Shown here: piece by piece, positions 13,549-22,060 of the stretch
Position numbering within the stretch: position 1 is the first letter of the stretch
How the letters are laid out: each line of letters starts with the position of its first letter
From: Alcanivorax sp.
Lineage (GTDB): Bacteria > Pseudomonadota > Gammaproteobacteria > Pseudomonadales > Alcanivoracaceae
DNA: 64,000 bases
Reading direction: 5' to 3'
NCBI RefSeq assembly: GCF_002726155.1
Contig: NZ_PBSH01000031.1
Span: 1-64,000, forward strand
Notes under the pieces: model-generated
Told to the model about the DNA's origin: nothing
The model's database searches: none
What the model saw: the letters and a program-made list of their open reading frames with translations, nothing else
Made by a program: the position numbers and the translations under genes

Positions 13549-14454
13549 ATGGCTCTCGATTATTCGTTGCTTGATGTATTCGCGGGTGCACCCTTTCAGG
13601 GCACTCAGGTCCCGGTGGTTACACTGGATGCGGCTAACAGTAGCGATGCCAGTAAAACGGCCATTGCCGGTGAGTTTCAGCAAACCGAGACGGTGTTTAT
13701 CGAGCCGGGCAACAGTGCCTCGCCAGTGACGGTGTTTAATAGCAAAGGCAGACAATTATTCGGTGCTCATACCATTCTGGCTGCGTCTTATGTGGCCTAT
13801 GAAATGGGGATGACAAAAGACGAGGGCGAGTTTGCTTCGTTTCTGCTCAAGCAAAACGAACAATTGATCGAGAGCTTTATTGACAAGGGAGACAGCGCCC
13901 CCGGTGCGATTCAGTTCGCCCGGGTGCTGACACCGACCATTGACCGTTACACTCCGGAAATTCCCCGTCTGGCGGCGGCGCTGAATATTGATGAGAAACA
14001 CATCTCTTTCAGCAAGTACAAGCCGATGGTGGTGAGTGTGGACAAGCCCACGTTGATTGTGCCGTTTACCAAACCTGAGCACGTACTGGCTGCGAGTCTG
14101 AACCCGGATCGTTGGTCAGACCTGTTCGGTGATGTGTATACCTCGGAGCTGTTCCTGTTTGCGCCGGGGACCATTACCGGCTTCACGGAATTCCATGGTC
14201 GTTTGCTAAATCCGACATTGCCGCGTGATGTTTTTCCTCCTATCGGGGCGGTGATGCCAGAGTTTATTGCTTACCTGGCAGAACAGGGTGAGGCCGCGCC
14301 GGGTACGCATACCCTGTCTGTGGACCGGGGCAGCCATGAGACGCGCAAGAGCATTCTGCATGCAGAGTTCGACAAGCGCCCGGGCAAGGAAGTGCGCTGC
14401 CGCATTGGCGGCAACGTGATCAAGATGGGGACGGGATCACTGCTGTATTCGTGA
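13549..14454 (+). CDS. PhzF-family isomerase/epimerase
   Basis: A 301-aa member of the PhzF (diaminopimelate-epimerase fold) family. The N terminus LLDVFAGAPFQGTQVPVV and the segment QQTETVF with Glu47, the position of the PhzF catalytic glutamate, are visible, as is the second-half GNVIKMGTG. The family performs isomerisations such as that of DHHA in phenazine synthesis, but no other phenazine genes are present, so the substrate is unknown. GTG at 13540 and ATG at 13546 also open the frame; ATG 13549 (MALDYSLLDVF) has AAGG at the best spacing. Stands alone between two repeat-rich gaps. Confidence 0.8.
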   Translation: MALDYSLLDVFAGAPFQGTQVPVVTLDAANSSDASKTAIAGEFQQTETVFIEPGNSASPVTVFNSKGRQLFGAHTILAASYVAYEMGMTKDEGEFASFLLKQNEQLIESFIDKGDSAPGAIQFARVLTPTIDRYTPEIPRLAAALNIDEKHISFSKYKPMVVSVDKPTLIVPFTKPEHVLAASLNPDRWSDLFGDVYTSELFLFAPGTITGFTEFHGRLLNPTLPRDVFPPIGAVMPEFIAYLAEQGEAAPGTHTLSVDRGSHETRKSILHAEFDKRPGKEVRCRIGGNVIKMGTGSLLYS

Positions 14455-14461
14455 CTTTAAA

Positions 14462-14575
14462 TTATTCGTTCCCTGAGCGATTTTTCAGATAGACGATGAA
14501 GGCCACCGTGGCGATGACGCTAAGGAAAACGACGAAGGCCGTGATCAGTTGATCGAGAGTCAGGTTATTGAGCAT
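14462..14575 (-). CDS. Small single-pass membrane protein (37 aa)
   Basis: MLNNLTLDQLITAFVVFLSV begins a 37-aa peptide with one hydrophobic helix (about 10-29) and a charged tail LKNRSGNE. AAGGA lies 8 bases before the ATG at 14575. It is convergent with the PhzF gene and lies downstream of the DAHP synthase on the same strand. I do not recognise a family. Clear ribosome site plus well-formed helix support a real gene, but coding cannot be proven without comparison. Confidence 0.6.
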   Translation of the reverse strand: MLNNLTLDQLITAFVVFLSVIATVAFIVYLKNRSGNE

Positions 14576-14653
14576 GTGGGGTTCCTTGCGGAGTCGTCGG
14601 CCCTGAGAATCGTTAAAGTATGGCAGCGCAAGCGGTGCTTGCAACGTTCACGT

Positions 14654-14682
14654 CACACCCCTCCCGCAATGGGAGGAGTGTG
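14654..14682 (-). terminator. Hairpin after the DAHP synthase gene
   Basis: CACACCCCTCCC pairs with GGGAGGAGTGTG (loop GCAAT), with one mismatch, between the DAHP synthase stop and the small membrane gene. No strong T-run follows on either strand. Confidence 0.45.
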
Positions 14683-14704
14683 GGTTGCCTTATCCTGTTT
14701 CATC

Positions 14705-15769
14705 TTACTTAATCGCACACAATTCTGACCGGGTTTTGTCCCAGCCCAGGCATCCATCGGTGATGGACAGACCGTACTGGAGTGGTTTGTCCTGACCCTG
14801 TCGACCATCGTTGAGATGGCTTTCCAGCATCACCCCGGCAATAGCCGTTTGCCCCTGAGCACGCTGCTGCAGCAGATCCTGTAACACCGCAGGCTGGCGC
14901 AGCGGGTCTTTGCCGCTGTTGGCATGACTGCAGTCCACGATCAGGCGCGGGTTGCAGCCCTTGGCCTCCAGTGCAGCGGCGGCGCGTTGCACGCTGGCGG
15001 CATCGTAGTTGGGACCGTCATGGCCGCCGCGGAGTACCAGATGGGTGTCCGGATTGCCGGCGGTTTGCAGCAGGGCGCTGTGGCCGTGTTCATCCATGCC
15101 CAAATGGGTGTGTGGATGGATTGCCGCGCCCATGGCGTCGCAGGCCACGCCGATACTGCCGTCGGTTCCGTTCTTGAAGCCTACTGGCAGGGGCAGGCCG
15201 CTGACCATTTCCCGGTGAATCTGCGATTCGGTGGTGCGCGCCCCGATGGCCGCCCAACTCAGCAGGTCGCCCAGGTAATCGGCGGCCATGGGGTGCAGCA
15301 GCTCGGTGGCGAGCGGTAAGCCCAACCGGGCCAGATCCAGCAACAGGTGGCGAGACACATTCAACCCGGTGGCAATGTCATTGCTGCCATCCAGATGCGG
15401 GTCGTAGAGCATGCCTTTCCAGCCCACGGTGGTACGGGGCTTTTCCACGTAGGCTCGCATGACGATGACGATTTTGTCGTCCAGCTGCGTAGCCAGCTCC
15501 GCCAGGCGGTGCCCGTATTCCAGGGCGGATTTGGGGTCGTGGAGGGAGCAGGGCCCGGTGATGACCAGCAGGCGGGAGTCTTCGCCATTGAGAATGTTGC
15601 GAATGGTCTGGCGCTGGTGCTCAATCTGCGCGGCGAGCGCGGCATCCACCGGCAGGCGCTGACGCAGTACCGTGGGGGAGGCCAGCGGCAGGCTGCGTCG
15701 CGGCGGGGCCTGACGGTCGTGGATTGGGCTGTCGGTGTTCTCTGTCTGTTGGCTGTTTACCTGTTGCAT
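14705..15769 (-). CDS. 3-deoxy-7-phosphoheptulonate (DAHP) synthase, class I
   Basis: First enzyme of the shikimate pathway, condensing phosphoenolpyruvate with erythrose-4-phosphate; 354 aa, cytosolic, metal dependent. Class I AroF/AroG/AroH features are the GPCSLHDPKSALEYG segment, MRAYVEKPRTTVGWKG, SQIHREMVSGLPLPVGFKNG and LIVDCSHANSGK. Which aromatic amino acid inhibits it cannot be read. AAGGGAAG precedes the ATG at 15769. The upstream region carries an aromatic-rich leader peptide and an intrinsic terminator on the same strand, so expression is probably attenuated by aromatic amino acid supply. Confidence 0.93.
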   Translation of the reverse strand: MQQVNSQQTENTDSPIHDRQAPPRRSLPLASPTVLRQRLPVDAALAAQIEHQRQTIRNILNGEDSRLLVITGPCSLHDPKSALEYGHRLAELATQLDDKIVIVMRAYVEKPRTTVGWKGMLYDPHLDGSNDIATGLNVSRHLLLDLARLGLPLATELLHPMAADYLGDLLSWAAIGARTTESQIHREMVSGLPLPVGFKNGTDGSIGVACDAMGAAIHPHTHLGMDEHGHSALLQTAGNPDTHLVLRGGHDGPNYDAASVQRAAAALEAKGCNPRLIVDCSHANSGKDPLRQPAVLQDLLQQRAQGQTAIAGVMLESHLNDGRQGQDKPLQYGLSITDGCLGWDKTRSELCAIK

Positions 15770-15794
15770 GATCTTCCCTTAATACTGCGGCGCG

Positions 15795-15893
15795 TTATCG
15801 TCGCGCGTGATTCGTCGATCGTTGTGTGGCGGTGCGCTGGTGTAGCCAGCGGCTAAATCGGGTGGTCAGGCGGTTCGGTCGATAGCGATACAT
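15795..15893 (-). CDS. Small basic ORF between attenuator and DAHP synthase (32 aa)
   Basis: MYRYRPNRLTTRFSRWLHQR starts a 32-aa, strongly basic peptide ending in HARR. CAGGGA is 9 bases upstream of its ATG. It sits after the intrinsic terminator and ends 25 bases before the DAHP synthase ATG. It may be a second translated leader that couples translation, or a chance frame. Confidence 0.35.
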   Translation of the reverse strand: MYRYRPNRLTTRFSRWLHQRTATQRSTNHARR

Positions 15894-15935
15894 GGTGTTG
15901 TCCCTGTGTTGCATTTGTCTGTTTGTCTGGGCAAT

Positions 15936-15968
15936 AAAAAACCCCGGGCGGGTTACCGGCCGGGGTTT
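15936..15968 (-). terminator. Intrinsic terminator of the DAHP synthase leader (attenuator)
   Basis: On the minus strand AAACCCCGGCCGG pairs with CCGCCCGGGGTTT around a four-base loop and is followed by TTTTT. It lies between the leader peptide stop and the DAHP synthase gene, the position expected for an attenuator. Upstream segment 15995-16006 can pair with 16014-16023 (perfect 10 bp) or alternatively with 15980-15989, giving mutually exclusive hairpins. Confidence 0.8.
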
Positions 15969-16013
15969 CATGTGTTCGGCAGGCGTCCCTTAACGGGCGC
16001 GCCTGAGTGTTGG

Positions 16014-16121
16014 TCAGGCGCGCGAGCGGCTAAACCAATACCCGTAATAAGACGCAGCAGACACCGCCATACCGGCCATTGGGCCAGTCAGGGTACGTGT
16101 GTTGAGCTGTGCTGCGTGCAT
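16014..16121 (-). CDS. Aromatic-rich leader peptide (YYGYWF) of DAHP synthase
   Basis: A 35-aa peptide starting MHAAQLNTRTL and containing the run SYYGYWFSRSRA at its C terminus: three Tyr, one Trp and one Phe in six codons, at 16032-16049. Such clustering of the pathway's end-product residues just before a terminator is the hallmark of ribosome-mediated attenuation. The stop codon lies inside a hairpin arm (16014-16023). Only a weak AAGAGA lies upstream of the ATG. Function as a stalled-ribosome sensor is inferred from position and composition. Confidence 0.8.
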   Translation of the reverse strand: MHAAQLNTRTLTGPMAGMAVSAASYYGYWFSRSRA

Positions 16122-16157
16122 GGTTATGTCTCTTGAATTCGCTTCAGTGAAGGTCAA

Positions 16158-16186
16158 AGAGTAACGGCAGCGTGGGGAGGGTGCAA
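16158..16186 (-). promoter_or_regulatory. Sigma70 promoter of the leader/DAHP synthase transcript
   Basis: Minus-strand -35 TTGCAC (16181-16186), 17-base spacer, -10 TACTCT (16158-16163), about 37 bases before the leader ATG. Five of six and four of six consensus matches respectively. Confidence 0.55.
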
Positions 16187-16340
16187 GAGGCTGGAACCAT
16201 GCCGCACGATAGCCGGTGGCTATTTGTGGCGGCGGGTAGCGCTTTTAGGCCCACCGCAAGCACGCGCAGCAGGACGATCAGGTATTTAGCCTGGTGCCTG
16301 CTGCTTGGTGCATGCAGCGTGCTGCAGCCGCAGAGCGGCC

Positions 16341-16368
16341 AAAAAAAACGCCCACCGAAGTGGGCGAG
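16341..16368 (-). terminator. Intrinsic terminator after lipoprotein gene
   Basis: Minus strand reads TCGCCCACTTCGGTGGGCG followed by TTTTTTTT: a 7-bp GC stem with a TTCG loop, 46 bases after the lipoprotein stop. Strong Rho-independent terminator. Confidence 0.9.
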
Positions 16369-16414
16369 GAAGGTGGAGACAATCCACATTTAAGACAAGA
16401 CGGAGAAAACAGAA

Positions 16415-17035
16415 TCAGAGAATGTCGGCATCCTTGATCGCGTCGGTAATGGTTTTAGCATAGTGGTCCGCGCCTTTTTCCAGGCCCTTGAAGCCGCCGG
16501 TGTTGAAGCTGACGGTTCTGCCCGTCCAGACGATGGCTTTCTGCTCCACGTCCCACAGCTCCAGGCGAGCGGTGTAGATATCTTCGTTGATATAGAAGTC
16601 CGGGCTGTAAACCTGCGGGGTCATGGTCATGCCGGCGCTGGCCGGAATGGCTACGCCCGGATCGCCTTTGACTTCCGTTGTTTCAGTGGTCAGGTCTTCC
16701 AGGTGGATCGCCAGTGCGCTGTCAAAACCGTTGTCTCTCATGCGCTTGGCCAGGTAGTCCAGGCTTTTGCCTTCGACGCCCTTGTCGCCATAAACGGTGT
16801 AGGCGGCGGTGGCTTTTACGCCCATGGCTGTAAACTTGGCCACAATGGCATCTTCCAGATGTTCACGCAGTTCATGATCAACCAGCACGCCAACCACCAG
16901 GGATTGGTACGGGCCCTTTGGTGCAGGCTGGGAGCCGGTTTCGGCGCTGATGACTTTGGTGTCGTGATAGCCGCTGGCACAGGCGGTAAGCAGTACAGCG
17001 AACAGGGCCACCAGGGTAAATTGCAATTTTTTCAT
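16415..17035 (-). CDS. Conserved lipoprotein of unknown function
   Basis: A 206-aa protein with lipoprotein signal MKKLQFTLVALFAVLLTAC and no acidic +2 sorting residue (Ala follows Cys), predicting outer-membrane attachment. The mature part alternates beta strands and helices (SLVVGVLVDHELREHLEDAI, TARLELWDVEQKAIVWTGRT), recalling lipoproteins that contain a GNA1162/TolB-N-like fold, though I cannot name the family. The start is the ATG at 17035, with AAGAGG nine bases upstream; an in-frame ATG at 17044 has no ribosome site. It lies 55 bases after the DUF1302 gene and ends at a strong terminator, so the two may be co-transcribed. Confidence 0.75.
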   Translation of the reverse strand: MKKLQFTLVALFAVLLTACASGYHDTKVISAETGSQPAPKGPYQSLVVGVLVDHELREHLEDAIVAKFTAMGVKATAAYTVYGDKGVEGKSLDYLAKRMRDNGFDSALAIHLEDLTTETTEVKGDPGVAIPASAGMTMTPQVYSPDFYINEDIYTARLELWDVEQKAIVWTGRTVSFNTGGFKGLEKGADHYAKTITDAIKDADIL

Positions 17036-17089
17036 GGTTTCCATCCTCTTGAGAAAAGCCGACTGTCGCCGGCTGTTTCACTATCCGTT

Positions 17090-18859
17090 TTAGAAGTTGT
17101 AGGTGGTGCTCAGGGACAGGTAATCCCGGTCTTCGACCACGCTGTACTCTTCGTCGTTATAGGTTGTGTAGGACAGGTTGGCGCTGAGTTGCTTGTAGGC
17201 CATGCCCAGGCTTACGCCGACGGTACGCTCGTCTTCATGCATGGCGTCGTCGCTGGAGTAACCCTCAACACCGTGCTGGAAGGTCAGGCCGGGAGTTAAA
17301 GAGACTGGGCCGATGGCGTTGGCATAGGTGGAGGTCAGGCTTAGCTGGTAACCCCAGCTAAAGTCCGTCACGTAGCCGTCTTCATCCAGTCCGCCCACAC
17401 CGAAATTGGTATGACGACGGAAGCGCATTTGATCCTGCTTGGGCAGATCCGGGATGAACTCCGAGCCGACCTGCATGGAAACAACGGTTTTTTGTGCGCC
17501 CATCAACTTCGGAATAATGGTGGTGAAGGCCAGCTCGGCACGCTGAATGTCGAACTCTTCAAAGCCGTGGACTTCGCTGCCAGAGTTGTAGACGTAATCG
17601 ATGGTTCCCTGCGGAATGGAGAAACCGGCCCCTTGCACGGCTGCTGCAGGAATGCCGTTGGCCTCCAGTACGCGAGAAGTGGTCAGGTCCGGGGTATTGA
17701 TCTGGATCGGCATGTCCGGCAGGTAGCTCAGGTTCAGCGCCAGGTTGCCCACGCCTTCAAAGGTCTTGTCGGCGGTGAGGCCAAATACCTGAATATCTTC
17801 CGGGTATTCATAGAAGTAGGCGATATCGTTGCCTGCGGTGATGCCCTGAGCGAGCGGGCTGTCTTCCTTGGTCACCGAGTAGTAAGGCAGTCGGCTGTGG
17901 TAGTTGAAGAAGTAGGTGCCGATCTTGGCCTTGGATTCCGGGAACGCGTAGTCAAACTTCAGGCCGTACTGACCGCCGTCTTTAGGTTCATTTTCATCCC
18001 TGCGGGGAATATAAGCACCGGCGTTGTAGGCATCCTGGTTCGGGATGACGACGGAGCTGGAGAAGGTGGCATCACAGCCCAGTGCGGTGTTGTCCAGGGT
18101 AGAGAAAAAGGTGCCGCAACCGTCCAGGTTTGCCGCACGCCATTCATACTGATAGAAGGACTTCATGCTCAGGCGGTCAGTGAAGTTGTAATCCACGGTG
18201 ACCATGCCTGAGGGCGTCAGAAATTCAGTGAATTCCGAGCCGGGGCGATGCAATGCTGCCAGGTCCACCGCGTTCAGTGAGCTGAAGGAGCCACGAGAAT
18301 AAAGACTACGGCCCCACAGAAGCAGTTTACGGCCTGCCGCGACTTTCAGGGGCTGTTCGTTCACCTGGAAGGTGCCGTGGGCAAAGACCTGCTGGAACGT
18401 CGCGCCCTGGAACTTGGAATTGCGATGAAAACCGTCGTCGCTCAGCTTTCCACCCTGAAACTCATTGGGATAGTTGCCCTGGGGAACGTACCCTTCCTTC
18501 TGGGTGTAGTCGTACCAGGTCTTGGCCTGTACGAAGAGACCGTAGTTTTTGTACTGCAGGTTGAAATCACCGATGGCTTTGACCACGGAGGAAACCACTT
18601 CGCCACCGTCATAGTTCAGGTTGCCGTCATCGGACACGGCAGAGCCTGACGTGCCGCCGGGGGTGTCACCGGCGAACAGGTTTTCCTTGCTGGCAGATTC
18701 CATCCGGGAGATGGCGCCCACGGAGGCTTTCAGGTTCCATTTGGCACTGAAGTCATCGTTGAACTTGTATTCACCGCCGGCCATGGCCGGGGCGGCAGCT
18801 GACAGCAGGCCCAAGGCCAGGACGCTGCTGTAGCCGACAGCGATTGCTTTGCTTCGCAT
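17090..18859 (-). CDS. DUF1302 family outer-membrane protein
   Basis: A 589-aa exported protein: signal peptide (MRSKAIAVGYSSVLALG... cleaved after AMA), N-terminal FNDDFSAKWNLKASVGAISR and many amphipathic beta strands, ending in a terminal aromatic residue (TTYNF), all typical of an outer-membrane beta barrel. The segments AAGRKLLLWGRSLYSRG and AAALHRPGSEFTEFLTPSG-like text (DLAALHRPGSEFTEF) match DUF1302 proteins, which in related bacteria pair with DUF1329 lipoproteins; no DUF1329 gene is here. Role unknown, perhaps export or uptake of hydrophobic compounds. A perfect palindrome lies 187 bases upstream. Confidence 0.75.
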   Translation of the reverse strand: MRSKAIAVGYSSVLALGLLSAAAPAMAGGEYKFNDDFSAKWNLKASVGAISRMESASKENLFAGDTPGGTSGSAVSDDGNLNYDGGEVVSSVVKAIGDFNLQYKNYGLFVQAKTWYDYTQKEGYVPQGNYPNEFQGGKLSDDGFHRNSKFQGATFQQVFAHGTFQVNEQPLKVAAGRKLLLWGRSLYSRGSFSSLNAVDLAALHRPGSEFTEFLTPSGMVTVDYNFTDRLSMKSFYQYEWRAANLDGCGTFFSTLDNTALGCDATFSSSVVIPNQDAYNAGAYIPRRDENEPKDGGQYGLKFDYAFPESKAKIGTYFFNYHSRLPYYSVTKEDSPLAQGITAGNDIAYFYEYPEDIQVFGLTADKTFEGVGNLALNLSYLPDMPIQINTPDLTTSRVLEANGIPAAAVQGAGFSIPQGTIDYVYNSGSEVHGFEEFDIQRAELAFTTIIPKLMGAQKTVVSMQVGSEFIPDLPKQDQMRFRRHTNFGVGGLDEDGYVTDFSWGYQLSLTSTYANAIGPVSLTPGLTFQHGVEGYSSDDAMHEDERTVGVSLGMAYKQLSANLSYTTYNDEEYSVVEDRDYLSLSTTYNF

Positions 18860-19045
18860 TATTTTGCTCTCCCACTGCTCCGGGGATGAACCGGGCAGAC
18901 AATCCGTTTGTTGTTGTGAACGTTGTTGTAGCGCACTGCTGAAACTCGCCCGGTCCCATCGGGCGTTAAATTCCTGACTTTGAAGATTACGAAATTCTTT
19001 TTTTGAACAATGATTTCGAAAACCGGCAAGTCACGTTCAATTCAT

Positions 19046-19063
19046 ACATACCGCTTGGTATGT
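19046..19063. promoter_or_regulatory. Perfect palindrome ACATACC-N4-GGTATGT, candidate operator
   Basis: ACATACCGCTTGGTATGT has 7-base perfect arms and a 4-base spacer, the size of many TetR-family operators. It lies upstream of the DUF1302 gene. No regulator adjoins it. Confidence 0.5.
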
Positions 19064-19216
19064 GGTCAAGACGACAAAAGGGGGCAAAAGCGGCAGGGCA
19101 GGGAGTGTATAAGGGGGGAATTGGCTTTTTTTGGGGCAGGCGTACCAGGATTACCGGCTTGTAAACAGAAAAAAGGAAACACTGAAATATATAAAGTTTA
19201 CTTTTGAACCTTGTTC

Positions 19217-19231
19217 GTTACCTCAGGTAAC
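19217..19231. promoter_or_regulatory. Perfect palindrome GTTACCT-C-AGGTAAC
   Basis: Seven-base perfect arms around a single C in the AT-rich gap upstream of DUF1302. Possible operator; factor unknown. Confidence 0.35.
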
Positions 19232-19710
19232 AAGCAAAAGAAGGTTTCGTTTTTGGTGTTTTTTTTTGTTGGCGGACACATTTTCTAATGATTGTGAGGT
19301 GGTTCTCTGTTGGGAAGGGCCGCTGATTCGTGTCGCAATGACATTGCCGGTGGTCTGAGGCGGCATGACTACACGATGCATTTTATCTTCGAAGTACGGC
19401 GTGATGACTCTGCAAGCTTGCGTCGGCCAGGGCTGATCCACACATATCGCAGGACGGGTTGGGCAGCGGTTAGCAGGCAGGGGGTTAACTGTATCTGCGG
19501 AAGACGTCAGCCTGCTGGAAATTCCCTCGCTTCGCGAGGTTTGTCTCTCAGAAAGGAGCGGCTACAGCGGCGCTATAGCAGGGTTTTGTTTGCTGTTGGT
19601 GTGGTTTTTGCGTCTGGCATTTGGTGGGGAACGTCCTGCACAGTGCGAGAGGTTCGCGGTAAGCCTATTAAAAGGCTAGAACGTGTTTTCCGCTAATTAC
19701 GTGATGAACC

Positions 19711-19738
19711 AAAAAAAGGGGCACCAGGCGGTGCCCCC
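19711..19738 (-). terminator. Intrinsic terminator of the thiolase operon
   Basis: Minus strand GGGGCACCGCCTGGTGCCCC followed by TTTTTTT, 30 bases after the thiolase stop. Strong Rho-independent terminator. Confidence 0.92.
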
Positions 19739-19767
19739 AAGGGGAAACAGAATCAGCGCGATTCCGT

Positions 19768-20973
19768 TTAGAACACTTCGAACAGACCTGCAGCACCCAT
19801 GCCGCCACCGATGCACATGGTCACGACCACATACTTCACACCGCGACGCTTGCCTTCGATAAGTGCGTGGCCGGTCATGCGGGCACCGGACATACCGTAG
19901 GGGTGACCGATGGAGATGGCGCCGCCGTTCACGTTGTATTTTTCCGGGTCGATGCCGAGCTTGTCGCGGCTGTAGAGGCACTGGCTGGCAAACGCTTCGT
20001 TCAGCTCCCAGAGGCCGATGTCATCAACGGTCAGGCCGAAACGCTTGAGCAGTTTTGGAACCGCATACACCGGGCCAATACCCATTTCGTCGGGATCACA
20101 GCCAGCGACGGCCATGCCGCGATAGGCGCCCAGCGGTTGCAGGCCCAGACGCTCGGCTTCTTTGCTGTCCATCAACACGCAAGCGCTGGCGCCGTCAGAC
20201 AACTGGGAGGCGTTACCGGCGGTAATAAAGCCGCCTTCCTGTACCTGTTGGCCACCCTTGAATACGGGCTGCAGGGATTGCAGGCCTTCCAGGGTGGTTT
20301 GCGGACGGTTGCCTTCATCTTTGTCCAGAGTCACTTCCACGTCGGAAATTTCTTTGGTCTCCTTGTTCATCACTTTCATGACGCTGGTCATGGGCGCGAT
20401 TTCGTCATCAAACTTGCCGGCTTCCTGGGCGGCCGCGGTGCGCATTTGTGACTGGAAGGCGTACTCGTCCTGACTGTCGCGGGACACGCTGTAGCGGTCG
20501 GCGACAATCTCTGCGGTTTCCAGCATGGACATGTAGATGTCCGGGCGGTTTTCTTTCAACCAAGGATCGGCGGCGCGGAAGGTGTTCATCTTGTCGTTCT
20601 GTACCAGGGAAATGGACTCCAGGCCACCGGCCACGGCCACGTCCATGTTGTCGACGATGATTTCCTTGGCGGCGGTGGCGATGGCCATCAGGCCGGACGC
20701 GCACTGACGATCCATGCTCATGCCGGACACGCTGGTGGGCAGGCCTGCGCGCAGGGCCGCCTGACGGGCGACGTTGCCGCCGGTGCTGCCTTGCTGCAGG
20801 GCGGCGCCCATGATCACGTCCTGAATGGTAGCCGGGTCGATGCCCGCGCGTTCAACGGCGTGTTTGATGGCATGGCCACCCAGAGCCTGGGCCTGGGTGT
20901 CGTTGAAGGCGCCGCGGTAGGCTTTGCCAATGGGAGTGCGGGCGGTGGATACGATTACGGCTTCTCTGGTCAT
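19768..20973 (-). CDS. Acetyl-CoA acyltransferase (thiolase)
   Basis: Thiolase of 401 aa, cytosolic, cleaving 3-ketoacyl-CoA with CoA (or condensing acetyl-CoA). Catalytic residues are in place: Cys91 in DRQCASG, His357 in [12 protein letters not shown] and Cys387 in [10 protein letters not shown]. Length and spacing are of the FadA/PhaA type; chain-length preference cannot be told. It is the last gene of a minus-strand set maoC-SDR-thiolase, which together provide hydration, dehydrogenation and thiolysis of a beta-oxidation cycle. A hairpin repeat separates it from the SDR gene. Confidence 0.92.
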   Translation of the reverse strand: MTREAVIVSTARTPIGKAYRGAFNDTQAQALGGHAIKHAVERAGIDPATIQDVIMGAALQQGSTGGNVARQAALRAGLPTSVSGMSMDRQCASGLMAIATAAKEIIVDNMDVAVAGGLESISLVQNDKMNTFRAADPWLKENRPDIYMSMLETAEIVADRYSVSRDSQDEYAFQSQMRTAAAQEAGKFDDEIAPMTSVMKVMNKETKEISDVEVTLDKDEGNRPQTTLEGLQSLQPVFKGGQQVQEGGFITAGNASQLSDGASACVLMDSKEAERLGLQPLGAYRGMAVAGCDPDEMGIGPVYAVPKLLKRFGLTVDDIGLWELNEAFASQCLYSRDKLGIDPEKYNVNGGAISIGHPYGMSGARMTGHALIEGKRRGVKYVVVTMCIGGGMGAAGLFEVF

Positions 20974-21041
20974 TGCTCTCTCCTGGTCCAGATAAGGGCT
21001 ACTGTGAGGGGAGGGTGCAGCAGCCTGAAGTATGTGAGAAG

Positions 21042-21133
21042 CGAGTGACGAGCACCGGGTTTCGAAAGGCGAAACCAGAACACGTTAGCAACCCGGTTTT
21101 GTACTTCGAAACTCGGTGCTCGTCTCTCGCTAC
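21042..21133. repeat. Long inverted heptamer-word repeat between SDR and thiolase genes
   Basis: CGAGTGA CGAGCAC CGGGTTT CGAAAGG CGAAACC (21042-21076) is mirrored by TCGAAAC TCGGTGC TCGTCTC TCGCTAC (21106-21133), giving arms of about 35 bases and a stable hairpin. It shares the CGAGTGA word with 9543-9610. Sits inside an operon, 7 bases after the SDR stop. Confidence 0.8.
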
Positions 21134-21139
21134 TGTCCT

Positions 21140-22060
21140 TTAACCCAGCTTAATGCCCTTGGCTTTGGCGGCCATGGTCAGAATCTTGGTTACGTGGTCG
21201 CCGCCGGCCATCATTTCGCTGGCGTTGTCCATGTTGCCGATTTGCTCGAAGTGGGCAGCAACGCCATCCACATTACGCTCTTCGTCATTCAGGTAAACGC
21301 CTTCGCTTTCCATGAGGCGTACCATGGCGTAGCAACCGGCACCGGCCAGCAGAATGCGGTGGGTGGGTGCTTCATTACTTGCCAGGAACAACACCGCCGG
21401 GGTGATTTCCTTCGGCTCCAGCATGGCGAGCACTTCCGGCGGCATCAGGTCTTCGGTCATGCGAGTGGCGGCGGTGGGGGCGATGCAGTTCACCTTGATG
21501 TTGTACTTTTCACCTTCCAGGCACAGGGTATTCATCAACCCGGCGACGGCGGTTTTGGCGGCCCCGTAATTCGCCTGGCCAAAGTTGCCGTACAGGCCAG
21601 AGGTGGATGTGGTCATCACGATGCGGCCATAGCCCTGTTCGCGCATGATTGGCCAAACGGCTTTGCTGCAGATTTGAGAGCCGGTGAGGTGAACGGCGAC
21701 GACCTTGTCCCAGTCGTCCTGGGTCATCTTGGCGAAGCTTTTGTCACGCAGGATACCGGCGTTGTTAATCAGTACGTCGATGCGGCCCCAGGTATCCATA
21801 ACCTGTTGGACCATGGCCTCAACCTGAGCCACGTTGGACACATCTGCACCGTTGGCAATGGCGTCGCCACCGGCGGCCTTGATCTCGGCAACCACCTGTT
21901 CGGCGGCTTCGCTGGAGCCACCGCTACCATCGCGGGCGCCCCCGAAATCATTGACCACCACTTTGGCGCCGAGTTTAGCCAGTTCCAGGGCGTGGGATTT
22001 GCCCAGGCCGTTGCCCGCGCCGGTGACGATGGCCACCTGATCATCAAAACGAATTGCCAT
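21140..22060 (-). CDS. Short-chain dehydrogenase, MFE-2/HSD17B4-like 3-hydroxyacyl-CoA dehydrogenase
   Basis: SDR of 306 aa with nucleotide-binding VTGAGNGLGKSHALELAKLG, the NNAGILRDKSF motif and catalytic Ser-Tyr-Lys in STSGLYGNFGQANYGAAK. The N-terminal pattern and FGGARDGSG insertion match the dehydrogenase part of eukaryotic peroxisomal multifunctional enzyme 2. The adjacent upstream maoC gene encodes the hydratase half, so the two genes together reproduce MFE-2 as separate proteins. Likely NAD-dependent oxidation of 3-hydroxyacyl-CoA, perhaps of branched or steroid side chains; substrate is inferred. The C-terminal 60 aa extend beyond a minimal SDR. Confidence 0.85.
   Translation of the reverse strand: MAIRFDDQVAIVTGAGNGLGKSHALELAKLGAKVVVNDFGGARDGSGGSSEAAEQVVAEIKAAGGDAIANGADVSNVAQVEAMVQQVMDTWGRIDVLINNAGILRDKSFAKMTQDDWDKVVAVHLTGSQICSKAVWPIMREQGYGRIVMTTSTSGLYGNFGQANYGAAKTAVAGLMNTLCLEGEKYNIKVNCIAPTAATRMTEDLMPPEVLAMLEPKEITPAVLFLASNEAPTHRILLAGAGCYAMVRLMESEGVYLNDEERNVDGVAAHFEQIGNMDNASEMMAGGDHVTKILTMAAKAKGIKLG

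Larger units (their letters stand above)
18860..19767. other. 908-bp gap upstream of DUF1302, AT-rich centre, no gene seen
   Basis: Contains two perfect palindromes (19046-19063, 19217-19231), a short hairpin CCTCGC TTC GCGAGG (19525-19539) and the thiolase terminator. Frames of up to 128 codons exist (19310-19696) but lack ribosome sites, have arginine-rich implausible composition and no recognisable domain. The AT-rich run about 19130-19270 has long A and T tracts. Confidence 0.5.

Noticed and set aside
19310..19696. 128-codon frame in the gap upstream of DUF1302
   Set aside because: No ribosome site, Arg/Gly-rich low-complexity translation, no family, and it runs into the thiolase terminator.
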